Assembly: GCA_028284775.1 (NCBI GenBank)
Contig: JANQRB010000014.1
Coordinates: 1 to 64,000, forward strand
DNA: 64,000 nt
DNA from: Candidatus Kapaibacterium sp.
Lineage (GTDB): Bacteria; Bacteroidota; Ignavibacteria; Kapaibacteriales; UBA7675
Direction of reading: 5' to 3'
In this document: positions 35,901 to 45,241 of the stretch, one piece after another
Layout of the letters: each line of letters begins with the position of its first letter
Numbering within the stretch: position 1 is the first letter of the stretch
Program-made: the position numbers and the translations under genes
The notes under the pieces: generated by a model
The model's input: only the letters and a program-made list of their open reading frames with translations
The model's database searches: none
Told to the model about the DNA's origin: nothing

Positions 35901-38900
35901 ATCACGTTGCCGTTTCGGTCGATGTAACGGTATATGCCTACATCCGTCCCTGGCAGGAACGCCTGCACGGTTCGATCGGGCCGCTGCGAGAGGCCTTCCA
36001 CAATGGCATGGCGATGGGCGACTTCGAAAGCGCCGCCATGGGATTTTTTCTTTCGTCGCAATTTGCCTTCCTGGCTGGCAATGATCTGGAAGAGGTGGAG
36101 AAGAGTTTCGCCACATATTTTCAGACATTCAATGAACAAAAGCGGGTAACAACTTCGATGCTCGCCGCAATGTACCAACAGGCCGCTCTCAATCTCATGG
36201 GACAAAACGACGATCCCGGACGTCTCATCGGCAAACGATATGACGAAGAAGAGCTGCTCCCCTATCACCAGGAGGAAAATCACCATAAGGCGATCTACCA
36301 TTTGTTTGCCCTGAAGCTTATGCTCAACACCTGCTTTCGGCGTTTCCCGGAAGCAGTCGACCATGCTGCCACGGCAGAGCGTTACAGCGAAAGCGGCGCA
36401 GGAAGTTTGTTGGCGCCCTACGTATGTTTTTATGGTACACTGGCACAAATCGCCCACGGCCGGGCGACGGGACAGAATCCTTCCTCCCTGCTGCGCCGCA
36501 TGCGGCCGAAACTGAAAATGCTGCGGCGTTGGTCGGCCTTTGCGCCCTTGAATTTTAGTCATAAATGCAAACTGCTCGAAGCGGAGATGGCAGCGCTGCA
36601 GGGAGTCGCGTATACAGCGGCAGAGCTATACGATGAATCTATCAAGCTGGCCCATGTGCACAGTTTTCATCATGACAAAGCCCTGGCCAACGAACGCGCC
36701 GGCCGCTTTTATCTCGACACCGGTCGTGAAAAAGTCGCTACCACGTACCTGGTGGAAGCTATATCCGGTTACCAGCAATGGGGCGCCGCAGCCCTGGCTA
36801 CCAGCCTGGAAGAAGAAATTACACAGTCGCTGTCCGGCCAGTATGCCCTGCATTTTCCATCGGCCTCGAGGGCAAGCGATGCGCCAGGGAACGCGACCGT
36901 AACGAGCTCAACCAACTCGAATCTGCTGGATATCAACACCGTGATGCAGGCCAGCCAGGCAATTTCCGGCGAGATTGTACTGGAAAAACTGCTGGACTCG
37001 CTGATGAATATCGTTCTTCAGAATGTCGGCGCCCAGCGTGCATTGCTCCTGGCCGATCACGAAGGACAATGGCAGACACTCGTGGAAGGATCCGCCGAGG
37101 AGAGCGATACGGTAGAGCTTCGAAGGGAAGACAGCAAGGACAGTAGCGCCAGAGTGCCGCTGTCAATTGTTAACTTTGTGGCGCGAACGCGCGAAACCGT
37201 CGTAATCCAGGATGCGACAACCGACGACAAGTTTAGCCAGGATAGTTACATCATTGTGCAACAGCCACGCTCCGTCCTTTCAATGCCGCTGATCAATCAG
37301 GGCCGTCTGAGCGCTGTGCTGTATCTTGAAAACAGTTTGATTCCCGGCGTATTTACCCCCGACCGCCTGACTGTTCTCACGATGCTGGCTTCGCAAGCCG
37401 CCATCTCTATCCAAAATGCCGACTTTTACTCGCAATTGCAGGAACACAGCCGGACGCTGGAAGACAAAGTCCGGCTGCGGACGGCCGAACTGGCGCAAAT
37501 GACAAAGGAAGCCGAACAGGCCCGGCATACCGCTGAAATGGCCAACAGTGCCAAGAGCGCTTTTCTGGCAAACATGAGCCATGAAATCCGCACGCCCATG
37601 AACGCCGTTATTGGAATGACCAGTCTGCTGCTGGACACCAGCCTGAGCGACGAACAACGTGAGTTTGTCGAGATTGTTCGCAATAGCAGCGACGCCCTGC
37701 TTAATCTGATTAACGACATTCTTGACTTTTCAAAAATCGAGGCGGGCAAACTCGAACTCGAATCCAGCCCCTTCAATTTGCGACAATGTGTTGAAGGAGC
37801 GCTCGATCTGCTGGCCACCAAGGCAGTGGATAAAGGGCTTGAGCTGGCCTATGAAATGGAGCCGGGGACGCCGGAAGCTTTGCGGGGCGATGCCACGCGC
37901 CTGCGTCAGATACTTGTTAACCTGCTCAGTAATGCCATAAAATTTACCGAACACGGCGAGGTCGTGCTGCATCTCAGCAGCGTCGGTGTTGCACCGGAAG
38001 GAAGAACGAGCGTGCAGTTTACCGTTCGCGACACCGGTATCGGCATTCCGGAAGATCGCCTTAACAGACTGTTCCGTTCTTTTTCGCAGGTCGATGCCTC
38101 CACGACGCGCAAATACGGCGGGACGGGGCTCGGGCTGGCTATCAGCAAGCGTATGGCCGAATTGATGGGCGGGCGAATGTGGGTGGAGAGTAGCGCCGGA
38201 CAGGGCTCGGCCTTTAGTTTCACCATCGAAGGCGAGGTCGTGGACGAGCCGGCTTACAGCTTGCCCGCCGACCTGAAAGCCCGGCTGTCTGCCAAACGCA
38301 TCCTGATTATCGACGGCAATGCAACGGTCAGGAGAATTGTGCGCGCGCTCGTGAGCAAGTGGTCCATGACGGCGACCGCTCTGGCCTCGGCCAAGGAGGC
38401 ACTTGACCGGCTGACGGCCGATCAATCCTATGATGTTGTCATCATTGACCAACAGTTGTCCGGGATGGACCCAATGGAATTGATCCGGCAAATGCGCAAA
38501 GTTTCTGCCCCTCACCCGCTGCCGGTTATTGTCCTGACACCTATCGGCCAGCGCAGAGAACAGCACGAGACCATGAAAGATCTCGCATTTCTATCCAAAC
38601 CGATCAAGCCCTTTCAGCTGGCGGAAATGCTTGTAGCCGTCTTTCGTTTGGAGCTTGAAGTCTTGCGGACCGTCAGTGCCGGCAACAGCGACCGCTTTGA
38701 CCCTACCCTGTCGCAACGGCTGCCGCTCAGTATTCTCATCGCCGAGGATAATGCCGTCAATCAGAAGTTAATGCTTCGCCTGCTGCAGCGCCTGGGCTAC
38801 GAAGCAGAGGTCAGCTCCAATGGTCAGGAAGTGTTAACTGCCCTGAATCGACAAGCATATGATCTGGTGTTTATGGATGTACAGATGCCGGAGCTTGATG

Positions 38901-39625
38901 GATTGCAGGCGACTATACGTATTCGCAAGAGCTTCGCGGCGAATCGTCAACCTTATATCGTGGCAATGACCGCCAATGCGATGGAAGGGGACCGCGAAAA
39001 ATGCCTCGACGCAGGTATGAACGATTATCTTAGCAAGCCGATTCGGGTTGAACAGTTAACGGCCGCACTTTACAAACTGGCCCCGCCCGGTTTTACACTT
39101 GCCGAAGAAGCAGCCGGCGCCGAGCAGATCTTTGAGCGGCCTTCCCGGCACAAAGACGAGACAGCGTCGGATACACAGTCCGGAGCTTTGCCGGAATCGA
39201 CAGACAGCATCGCCGTCGGCATGGATGAACAGCAGGCGCCATTGCAAGTTCTCCTGGTGGAAGACAACGCAGTTAACCAAAAGCTCGCGATACGACTCCT
39301 GCGCAAAATCGGCATCGAAGCGGATCTGGCGGCCAATGGCCAGTTGGCGCTCGATGCCCTGCATCGACAACGCTATGATATTGTGCTGATGGACCTTATG
39401 ATGCCCGAGATGGACGGCCTCGAAGCGACGCGTAGAATACGTAGTGACTTCGCAAATTCCGAACAACCGGTCATTATCGCGATGACTGCCAATGCGATGG
39501 CTGAGGACCGGCAGAATTGCCTGAACGCCGGTATGGATGACTATGTTGCCAAACCTATTCGCTTTGAACTTCTGAAAGAAGCTCTGCAACGCGCCGGACA
39601 TCAACGCATCGGAGGAAAAAACTGA
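32957..39625 (+). CDS. Ser/Thr kinase-ATPase-GAF-histidine kinase-triple receiver signalling protein
   Basis: Giant cytoplasmic signalling protein of 2222 residues. Ser/Thr kinase domain about 10-270: VICKVLNK lysine, catalytic loop [10 protein letters not shown] (His131-Lys-Asp133, HKD instead of HRD), IDFGIAS (Asp152). STAND-type AAA ATPase about 300-520: Walker [12 protein letters not shown] (Lys339), Walker [10 protein letters not shown]. Helical TPR-like region about 560-1300. GAF about 1325-1490. HisKA with His1542 in [13 protein letters not shown]. HATPase about 1640-1755. Receivers about 1780-1895 (Asp1831), 1924-2045 (Asp1974) and 2096-2215 (Asp2146); the last two are near-duplicates. 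The start is TTG 32957 with GGAG 3 nt upstream, or ATG 32972. This trifunctional architecture is known in cyanobacteria, myxobacteria and others. The signal is unknown. Confidence 0.92.
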   Translation: MPSYSMVDLPGYTIEARIYQGAHSVVYRGYRRDDGQPVICKVLNKDYPDPEERARFRREFDLLLKAGPDNSPQALALERYRNSLAVVMQDIQGQALQNHIERGWIGLQNFLTIALRCTEILSRIHKLGIIHKDINPTNIIWNRESEEVKLIDFGIASLVSLENPAVPNSHNVQGTVAYISPEQTGRLTQAIDYRSDFYSLGATLYTILAGHPPFPSEDVMELIHSHIAREAPPVNTLNSSVPAAIAEIVQKLMAKSAEQRYQSAFGLIEDLRICQRELENTGRVQRFELARADVTENFSVSQRVHGRDKELSALQSAFERVAGGSKELMIVGGQSGMGKSSLVDALQRSILRQRVYIASARFEEEMQHLPFASLIGAMRELLQQVLRESDEHLAIWKHRILEAFGGDIRLLSNVLPEIELISGKLMGVPDAGGAHLPNRVPAAFRSLLQLFASQEHPLLLFLDDLQFADQPSLNLVEQFITATGTSNLLVIASLPEQEVEEDSAAQRMTESVMMENIAVNFLVLEPLRLDAAIDMIAESLQCSNEDAQSLAVIALEKTHGNPLFINRFLHDIYKRKLLYFDSRRGCWHWEVDTIAKVEVAENVIELLNEKINNVSATTQELLAVAACIGKCFKLETLALLVKRPQDDVLQDLLEAIHEGLLVSNDESLALFDGTQEQSITLDFQHDRLHRTIYSQISSEHAGKLHIAIGRHLLDINSGEIPDDEVYEIVNQFNRGREFLVAEKDKEVFINLNLRAGRRAMQQAASETALPFFRAGIEIADDGLWQRSYGIMRDLYLEAARATYHSALYDEMAFHISSVQKHLQSNLDVAKVREISIKALIAQNRMMEALGLALEVLADLHVVIPRNTSKLARDARLARLQLRLRGKSNDRLAELPRLLDERRGAVMRLLFLATNIASYMAPDVLPLLVYYMIDHTLRFGTAPESSYAFAMYGKLLCINAGTIAQGFRIGELAHRLLDQPGAHHVAVSVDVTVYAYIRPWQERLHGSIGPLREAFHNGMAMGDFESAAMGFFLSSQFAFLAGNDLEEVEKSFATYFQTFNEQKRVTTSMLAAMYQQAALNLMGQNDDPGRLIGKRYDEEELLPYHQEENHHKAIYHLFALKLMLNTCFRRFPEAVDHAATAERYSESGAGSLLAPYVCFYGTLAQIAHGRATGQNPSSLLRRMRPKLKMLRRWSAFAPLNFSHKCKLLEAEMAALQGVAYTAAELYDESIKLAHVHSFHHDKALANERAGRFYLDTGREKVATTYLVEAISGYQQWGAAALATSLEEEITQSLSGQYALHFPSASRASDAPGNATVTSSTNSNLLDINTVMQASQAISGEIVLEKLLDSLMNIVLQNVGAQRALLLADHEGQWQTLVEGSAEESDTVELRREDSKDSSARVPLSIVNFVARTRETVVIQDATTDDKFSQDSYIIVQQPRSVLSMPLINQGRLSAVLYLENSLIPGVFTPDRLTVLTMLASQAAISIQNADFYSQLQEHSRTLEDKVRLRTAELAQMTKEAEQARHTAEMANSAKSAFLANMSHEIRTPMNAVIGMTSLLLDTSLSDEQREFVEIVRNSSDALLNLINDILDFSKIEAGKLELESSPFNLRQCVEGALDLLATKAVDKGLELAYEMEPGTPEALRGDATRLRQILVNLLSNAIKFTEHGEVVLHLSSVGVAPEGRTSVQFTVRDTGIGIPEDRLNRLFRSFSQVDASTTRKYGGTGLGLAISKRMAELMGGRMWVESSAGQGSAFSFTIEGEVVDEPAYSLPADLKARLSAKRILIIDGNATVRRIVRALVSKWSMTATALASAKEALDRLTADQSYDVVIIDQQLSGMDPMELIRQMRKVSAPHPLPVIVLTPIGQRREQHETMKDLAFLSKPIKPFQLAEMLVAVFRLELEVLRTVSAGNSDRFDPTLSQRLPLSILIAEDNAVNQKLMLRLLQRLGYEAEVSSNGQEVLTALNRQAYDLVFMDVQMPELDGLQATIRIRKSFAANRQPYIVAMTANAMEGDREKCLDAGMNDYLSKPIRVEQLTAALYKLAPPGFTLAEEAAGAEQIFERPSRHKDETASDTQSGALPESTDSIAVGMDEQQAPLQVLLVEDNAVNQKLAIRLLRKIGIEADLAANGQLALDALHRQRYDIVLMDLMMPEMDGLEATRRIRSDFANSEQPVIIAMTANAMAEDRQNCLNAGMDDYVAKPIRFELLKEALQRAGHQRIGGKN

Positions 39626-39797
39626 TCGGTCTATGATTCGGATGGCTAACTTTTATCGTGAAATCGACGGAGCAGGCAGTTTACGAAAGAATTTTTCGGT
39701 CGCACTGAACTCTTACCACGATAGCGCTGAAAGCCCGCCCTCAGCTATTTGATGCCCGTCTGTGTACAAAACAAGCCGGAAGGCAAAAGCAGAATAC

Positions 39798-41435
39798 ATG
39801 AATAAACGATTTGCGCGAATCGGCCTGCGACACTGTCTGGCACTTTATATCTTCACTCTGGTCAGTACAAACGCAATGTCAGACAAGGGCGGCGCTCCGC
39901 AGCCAATGTCGAATGAAACGCAGCAGATCGATTCGCTGATGGCCCTGGAACAGTTTCCGGAAGCCCTTCGCATCGTCGATCATGCGCTCGCGACGGACGG
40001 GCACACTTCACAACTATTTCGTCTGCGGTCGCGAATCCTGCAGGCGATGGACAGCAGTCAGGCCGCAGAAAACGCCCTCCGCCGGGCAATTGAACTATCG
40101 ACGCGCTGTGCCGAATGCCATCACGACCTGGCGCATCTTAAGCTGCAGCGACAAGACTACGCAGGTGCCTTGATTCAGATTGACTCGGCACTGCTATTGA
40201 ACACGCCGACAGCCGAACGACATTTTTTGCGGGCGCTGGCGCTCAATGGCTTGGAGAGATACTCGTCCGCGGTTCTGGCCTTGAGGGACGCCTGCCGACT
40301 CGATTCGGGCCGGGGCGACTATCGTGCCGAAAAAGCAATTCTCAATTATCGACTGGGTTATGACTTCATTGCGCTGCAGGATTTTAACAAAGCCATTGCA
40401 TTGCTGCCCGATGCGGCCCTGCTCTACACCTATCGCGGGCAACTACTCTTTCGGCAGCAGCGTTATGGCGACGCCTTGCGCGACTACAATCAGGCGATCG
40501 AGCTCGGCATTCGCGATACCGAAGTATTTTATGCCCGCGGTGTGATTCGCTATCAGCTCGACTCTGTTAACTCCGCCTTGAATGACTACAACAGCGCCTT
40601 AGGGCTCGACAGCACCTTTCACCCTGCCTTGTATGAACGCGGTCGTGTGTATTACGACCGCAACGATATGGCCCGTTTCTGCGGCAACCTCAGGCTTGCG
40701 GATTTTCACAGCGCCGGTATGTATATGAGAGACCTGTCGGAATACTGTGATTCGAGCTCAGCTTCTTTCTATTGGCATTGGGGCATGGCGGCGTTTAACA
40801 AGGGCGATGCGCGGTCGGCATTGCAGTATTATTCACGCGGACTCATTCTGTCGGGCCCCGACTCCTGGGGATTGATGCTCAAAGGCCAGGCGCTGCGTGC
40901 GCTGGGCCGGGAAGATTCGGCGCTGGGTGCTTTTAGCGAAGCGCTTGATCGTGCCCCCGATAACGGCACGCTCTATTTGATGCGCGGAGAGACACTGCTG
41001 GCCTTACACCGTTTCGATTTGGCTTTGCGGGATCTCAGCCAGGCGCAGCTACTCGACAGCAGCTCCTATTTTAACGACAGACAGTCGACGTATTCCGAGC
41101 GGCTGCACCTTGCGCGCGCAAGCGCATACTCGCAATCAGACCAGGCGCGGCTTGCCATTCTGGCTTTCAGCGACCTGATTGCCTGCAAGCCGCGGGGAGC
41201 GCTTGCCTATGCCCGCCGTGCAGCCGAACGGATGAAAGTCGACGACCTGCCGGATGCTCTTGCCGATGCCCGTCAGGCCATCGCCTTCGATGCCGATCTG
41301 GCCGAAGGCCATTTCATACTGGGGCGGGTGAAATTGCGCATAGAGCTGCCGGACTTTTGTGAAGATCTGCGGCGAGCAGCCGCGCTGCAGCACGCCGAAG
41401 CAGCAAAGCTCCTGCGTCAGTTATGCGGGGACTAA
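39798..41435 (+). CDS. Exported TPR-repeat protein
   Basis: Protein of 545 residues built almost wholly of tetratricopeptide repeats (about 12-14 copies) after an N-terminal signal-like segment (about 10-28). Typical repeat stretches are LMALEQFPEALRIVDHALA, ALNDYNSALGLDSTFHPAL and ALYERGRVYYDRNDMA. TPR arrays mediate protein-protein contacts; a periplasmic or envelope location is inferred from the signal. The ATG at 39798 is chosen over a GTG at 39762 because it begins the signal sequence. The gene follows the giant kinase by 172 bp with no clear terminator, so shared function is possible but unproven. Confidence 0.85.
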   Translation: MNKRFARIGLRHCLALYIFTLVSTNAMSDKGGAPQPMSNETQQIDSLMALEQFPEALRIVDHALATDGHTSQLFRLRSRILQAMDSSQAAENALRRAIELSTRCAECHHDLAHLKLQRQDYAGALIQIDSALLLNTPTAERHFLRALALNGLERYSSAVLALRDACRLDSGRGDYRAEKAILNYRLGYDFIALQDFNKAIALLPDAALLYTYRGQLLFRQQRYGDALRDYNQAIELGIRDTEVFYARGVIRYQLDSVNSALNDYNSALGLDSTFHPALYERGRVYYDRNDMARFCGNLRLADFHSAGMYMRDLSEYCDSSSASFYWHWGMAAFNKGDARSALQYYSRGLILSGPDSWGLMLKGQALRALGREDSALGAFSEALDRAPDNGTLYLMRGETLLALHRFDLALRDLSQAQLLDSSSYFNDRQSTYSERLHLARASAYSQSDQARLAILAFSDLIACKPRGALAYARRAAERMKVDDLPDALADARQAIAFDADLAEGHFILGRVKLRIELPDFCEDLRRAAALQHAEAAKLLRQLCGD

Positions 41436-41832
41436 CAGTTCAGCGACCAGGCATCAACTCTTTTGAACCCGGCAATGAAAGGGCAAACAAACAGCGCAGT
41501 AATGTAAGACATGATTTTCCTAGCTCCGGATGCCGAGGATGATTCGTTCCAGCCCGGCAACATCAATAGGCAGGAAGCCCGCGATGTCTCCCGCTAGCGA
41601 ATCTGAAGGAATAGCTTGTGTTTAGAGGCCGCGAGATCTTGTGCATTACTCGCGACGGGGCACTTCCGGGCTACACAGCTTAGGCGCGGCAAGACAGGAA
41701 GCTTTGCACTGTCAGCCGCCGGATGAAGAGTCCGGTCGCCGACGGAACGGAGATTCAGGAAAACTACGTATATTGTTTTCTTTCGCAGCAATGCCTGGCC
41801 GCTACGTTGTGCAATCCTATGCGGAGACCTCT
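41436..41832. other. Intergenic region, no gene recognised
   Basis: This 397-bp gap precedes the polyphosphate phosphotransferase gene. A reading frame in phase with it extends back to 41641, but the family N-terminus and ribosome site place the start at 41833, leaving this as leader. No terminator or known motif stands out. Confidence 0.5.
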
Positions 41833-43326
41833 ATGTTCGAAGCCGCCGAACTGGGCCGAAAAATCAGCAAACGAGATTTTCAGGATCGTTTGTCGAGTTT
41901 GAGGGTGGAATTACTTAACATGCAGTTCGGACTTAAAGACGCCGACTTCCCCGTCATCGTCGTCATTGCCGGCGATGACCGATCCGGCACGAATGATGCG
42001 CTCAACCTGATGAATGCCTGGCTCGATGCACGGTACTTGCTTACGAATGCCTACGGTCCTCGCTCCGATGAAGAGCGCGAGCGCCCCCCATTCTGGCGAT
42101 ACTGGCGCGCATTACCGCCGAAAGGACGTATCGGTATCTTTCACGGTTCCTGGACCTGGGAAGTCATACTGCAACGCTTTGACGCCGCCATTGACGAACT
42201 GACAATGCTCCATTCCATTAACAACATTAACAGCTTTGAACGCTGTATGGTGGACGATGGAGCCATACTGCTAAAATTTTGGCTGCACCTGCCGAAGAGC
42301 ATTTTCAAACAGCGGATTCGCGAATGGCAAAAAGATCCGGAACAGAGCTGGCGCATCAACCAGGTTGATGAATGGATGTTTAACAATTATCGCAAGAGTA
42401 TCAGCACCATCGAAAATGTCCTGCGACGCACCAGCAAGGGCGAGACGCAGTGGAATATCGTTGAAAGCAGCGACAACCGCTATGCAAACCTTCGCATAGC
42501 CGAAACTATTCTTGAAAGAGTTAACAAGCGGCTTAAGGAAAACGAAAATAAGCCTAGCGAATCGAGTGGATCGTCGTTTCCCAGCGCACTGGATAATCAG
42601 ACGACAATTCTCGATAAGATTGACTTAAACGTCTCGCTGCCGAAAGATCAGTACGAGCACAGTCTGCGCGAATGGCAGTCGAAACTCAGCCGCCTGGCTC
42701 GGGCGGCTTACGAAGCCGGACGCAGCAGCGTACTGGTGTTCGAAGGCTGGGACGCCGCCGGCAAAGGAGGCGTAATCCGACGCCTCACAGCGGCGATGTC
42801 GGCCGCCACCTATCGCGTTATCCGAATTTCCGCGCCATCAGCAGAAGAACGTCGTCATCATTATCTGTGGCGGTTTTGGCGCTACATGCCGCGAGCCGGT
42901 AATGTCGCTATTTTTGATCGATCCTGGTACGGACGCGTCCTGGTGGAGCGCATTGAATCTTTTGCCACTGAACGAGAATACCGCCGGGGCTATAGTGAAA
43001 TCAATCATTTCGAAGAGCAGTTATGGCGGCATGGCATCGTCCTCTCTAAATTCTGGCTGCATATCAATCGTGAAGAACAGTCGCGAAGGTTTGAAGCGCG
43101 CCGCAATACCCCTTACAAGAAACACAAGCTTTCGGATGAAGATATTCGCAATCGCAATCGTTGGGAAGATTACAAACGCGCCGCAAACGACATGATCGAA
43201 CGCACCAGTACCGACTACGCAAAATGGCATATCATTCCGGCAAACGACAAACGCCATGCTCGAATTCAGGTATTGCAGATTGTTTGTTCGATGCTGGAAG
43301 AGGCTTTGGAGGGGAAAGACGCCTGA
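41833..43326 (+). CDS. pap: Polyphosphate:AMP phosphotransferase (two-domain PPK2)
   Basis: Enzyme of 497 residues that uses polyphosphate to phosphorylate AMP to ADP, the normal length for the fused two-domain class. The start is ATG 41833 (GGAG 6 nt upstream), giving the family N-terminus MFEAAELGRKISK. The C-terminal PPK2 domain is intact: Walker A GWDAAGKGG (about 304-313), the lid-type DRSWYGRVLVERI and the downstream RRNTPYKKHKLSDED. The N-terminal copy (about 10-240) is degenerate, with GDDRSGTND in the Walker A position and HGSWTWEVI in place of DRSWY. That is usual for this class, where only the second half is catalytic. It stands alone; no ppk1 or ppx is adjacent. Confidence 0.93.
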   Translation: MFEAAELGRKISKRDFQDRLSSLRVELLNMQFGLKDADFPVIVVIAGDDRSGTNDALNLMNAWLDARYLLTNAYGPRSDEERERPPFWRYWRALPPKGRIGIFHGSWTWEVILQRFDAAIDELTMLHSINNINSFERCMVDDGAILLKFWLHLPKSIFKQRIREWQKDPEQSWRINQVDEWMFNNYRKSISTIENVLRRTSKGETQWNIVESSDNRYANLRIAETILERVNKRLKENENKPSESSGSSFPSALDNQTTILDKIDLNVSLPKDQYEHSLREWQSKLSRLARAAYEAGRSSVLVFEGWDAAGKGGVIRRLTAAMSAATYRVIRISAPSAEERRHHYLWRFWRYMPRAGNVAIFDRSWYGRVLVERIESFATEREYRRGYSEINHFEEQLWRHGIVLSKFWLHINREEQSRRFEARRNTPYKKHKLSDEDIRNRNRWEDYKRAANDMIERTSTDYAKWHIIPANDKRHARIQVLQIVCSMLEEALEGKDA

Positions 43327-43642
43327 ATAGCGAGGGCAAAAGGTTTTGAAAGCTGAAGTTCACAAGGAAGGATGAGATTCACAGTGGAGCCGCATAGCGG
43401 ACGGACGGTTCAGAACAGCGATCCGCAGTAGACAGGTCTACGTAGCCCAGCACGAAGGCTCGGGCTAAAACTGAAAATACACCCGATAGAAAACTGCGGT
43501 ACGTTCAGTCCTCTGCAGGAGAGAAAGAACTGTTCTATCGGATGTATTTTCTCAGCATTTTGCTTAATTGATTCGAAGCTAGTCGCTCTGTCCTGATCGA
43601 CACATGTGTGACATTGTTACAGCGTCCATCGGACCCTGGCCG
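43327..43642. other. Convergent intergenic region with palindromes
   Basis: This 316-bp stretch lies between the convergent pap and HU genes. It contains a small perfect palindrome (GTAGAC-AG-GTCTAC, 43428-43441) and the large inverted repeat at 43473-43551. No gene is recognised. Confidence 0.6.
43473..43551. repeat. 79-bp imperfect palindrome between pap and HU
   Basis: AAAATACACCCGATAGAA at 43474-43491 is matched by its reverse complement at 43533-43550 with one mismatch, and one further G-C pair closes each end. The 41-bp interior has a GTTC/GAAC pair around CTGCAG. It may be a bidirectional transcription terminator, a structured RNA or a miniature repeat. No direct target-site repeat is obvious. 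Confidence 0.7.
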
Positions 43643-43918
43643 TTAGCCGTTGAGAGCCTCCTTGAATTCTTTACCGGGCTTGAAAGAAGGCACCACCGCT
43701 TCGGGAATTGTAATGGTTGCGCCCGTGGCGGGATTCCTTCCTTCTCGTTCCGGCCGCGTTTTAGCGGAAAATGCTCCGAACCCCGTTAGGTTGATTTTGT
43801 CGCCCTCGATCAGACCATTGGTAACGACACTGATAAATGCATCAACAGCCGATTTGGCTTGTTGCGAAGACAAGTCGGCTTCCTGTGCAATTGCACTGAC
43901 GAATTCAGATTTGTTCAT
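43643..43918 (-). CDS. HU-family DNA-binding protein
   Basis: Nucleoid-associated protein of 91 residues, the usual length for HU/IHF. The N-terminal helical body reads MNKSEFVSAIAQEADLSSQ, the saddle has DKINLTGFGAFSAKTRPEREGRNP, and the arm contains the TGATITIPE and VPSFKPGKEFKEAL blocks that match HU rather than IHF. It binds and bends DNA as a dimer. It is monocistronic and convergent with pap. Whether it is the main chromosomal HU or one of several cannot be told from this window. Confidence 0.95.
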   Translation of the reverse strand: MNKSEFVSAIAQEADLSSQQAKSAVDAFISVVTNGLIEGDKINLTGFGAFSAKTRPEREGRNPATGATITIPEAVVPSFKPGKEFKEALNG

Positions 43919-44363
43919 AAAGTTGAGACATGAAGATGTTGATAATATTTATTGGTCGGCGCAATCGACAAAGGTCGTTGTCGCCATTATCAGGAAACTC
44001 GTGCTCGAAATGCTGAAAAATTGTGCGAGTTTAGGTTCTTCCCAGCTACTTTCCAAACACAAAATACAAAATCTGTGCTTTGCAGAAGCCCCATAGTACG
44101 GCAAAAATTCAATTGGAATGCTATTATGGCTGTCTGCGACCCGGCTGCTCGTCGCAACGCGCACGGGCGGATTCTCGGCGCCGGTCCTGCAACGAAGCGC
44201 TCAGGTCGCGATGGAATCGGCTTCCGGCACCATTCCGGGCTCCCCCGGACCTCATGAGCGCTGAACTATTTCGAACAGGTTATTCACAGCTTATTCGCTA
44301 GTTTGCCATTCGAAACAACTATCGACCATAAACATCCAATTGTCGTTTTCGCGAGGAATCTCC
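43919..44363. other. Divergent intergenic region, no gene recognised
   Basis: This 445-bp region lies between the HU gene and the small barrel gene and must hold both promoters. On the minus strand GACCTTTG, close to a -7 box, lies about 45-55 bp before the HU start. Short frames on both strands show no family motif. Confidence 0.45.
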
Positions 44364-45026
44364 ATGAAAGTTTCGACCCTTTGCATCCTGATCCTAATAG
44401 CGGCCAGCGCGGCAAACGCCGACGAGAACCGACCGCTCAAGCTTGAAGGCAGTCTTATCGTCAGTGCGTTTCAGCAACAAGTCAAGACAGAGGTCGGCGG
44501 TGAAAGCGGCGATCCCCTGTTGACGGAGTTTCAGATCGGTCTAATGGCGCAAGGCACCTGGCAAATTGCCGACTTTCTCACGGGTGGCCTCTATCTGCGC
44601 TATGACCAGGGCGAACGTTCGGCGGCTCGTTTCGACAGCTTCGATGACGATAACGCCGCTCGAACGACATCGCGGGTAGGCGGCAGCTATTCGGAGCTGT
44701 GGATCGGACCGATCCTTCAGTTTCATTGGCGTCAATTGCGTGTTGCCCTGGGCTATGGCGCGCTCGGCATCCGCGCCGACAATGGGCGTTCGGATCTTCC
44801 ATCGGCTGCCGGCGATTCAGAGGCTTCTTTTCGCACTTCGCCCGCCGTTGCCTGGCTGTTAGCGCTGGGCGGGGCTATCCCTCTCGATGATAACCTGGAT
44901 CTCGTGTTGAAACTCGAATATCGGGTCCGCTATTATGACGAACGCGGCGGCGACCCGCTGTTCGATACAATCGAGCACGGCACGCAGAGTATTGCGCCAC
45001 TAATTGGCCTCGCCTGGCAACCCTGA
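44364..45026 (+). CDS. Small predicted outer-membrane beta-barrel protein
   Basis: Exported protein of 220 residues: signal peptide about 1-19 (ending AANA), then alternating strands that fit an eight- to ten-stranded barrel (FQIGLMAQGTWQI, LTGGLYLRYDQG, YSELWIGPILQFHW, LRVALGYGALGI, VAWLLALGGAIPL, LDLVLKLEYRVRYY), ending APLIGLAWQP. The start is the ATG at 44364 with GAGGA 7 nt upstream. It is not assigned to a named family. It lies 215 bp before the subtilase gene, which has its own promoter. Confidence 0.75.
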   Translation: MKVSTLCILILIAASAANADENRPLKLEGSLIVSAFQQQVKTEVGGESGDPLLTEFQIGLMAQGTWQIADFLTGGLYLRYDQGERSAARFDSFDDDNAARTTSRVGGSYSELWIGPILQFHWRQLRVALGYGALGIRADNGRSDLPSAAGDSEASFRTSPAVAWLLALGGAIPLDDNLDLVLKLEYRVRYYDERGGDPLFDTIEHGTQSIAPLIGLAWQP

Positions 45027-45148
45027 TGAGCCGGTCACTCGCGCCGGCTGCAATTGTCGAGCCCAGCCTGCACCGGCCAAGAGCCGGGCGAGCAGTTCCA
45101 TGACGGTGCATAGTTGGAAGCTTTTGCTGTAGGGCTTGAATATTCCGT

Positions 45149-45178
45149 TTTGGAATTCCGCACTCTTTTCTAAGTTGG
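45149..45178 (+). promoter_or_regulatory. Bacteroidota-type promoter for the subtilase gene
   Basis: TTTG at 45149-45152, an 18-bp spacer, and TAAGTTGG at 45171-45178 match the consensus with one base off in the -7 box. The start codon is 64 bp downstream. Confidence 0.45.
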
Positions 45179-45241
45179 GACACCCTTGCTCTCGCTGACA
45201 AACGACAACACTCAGATCTAAACTACATTAGGAGACACGAT

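Noticed and set aside
41833..42540. Broken Walker A in the first half of pap as a sign of a pseudogene
   Set aside because: Two-domain PPK2 enzymes normally carry a degenerate N-terminal half; the catalytic C-terminal half is intact and the frame is unbroken.
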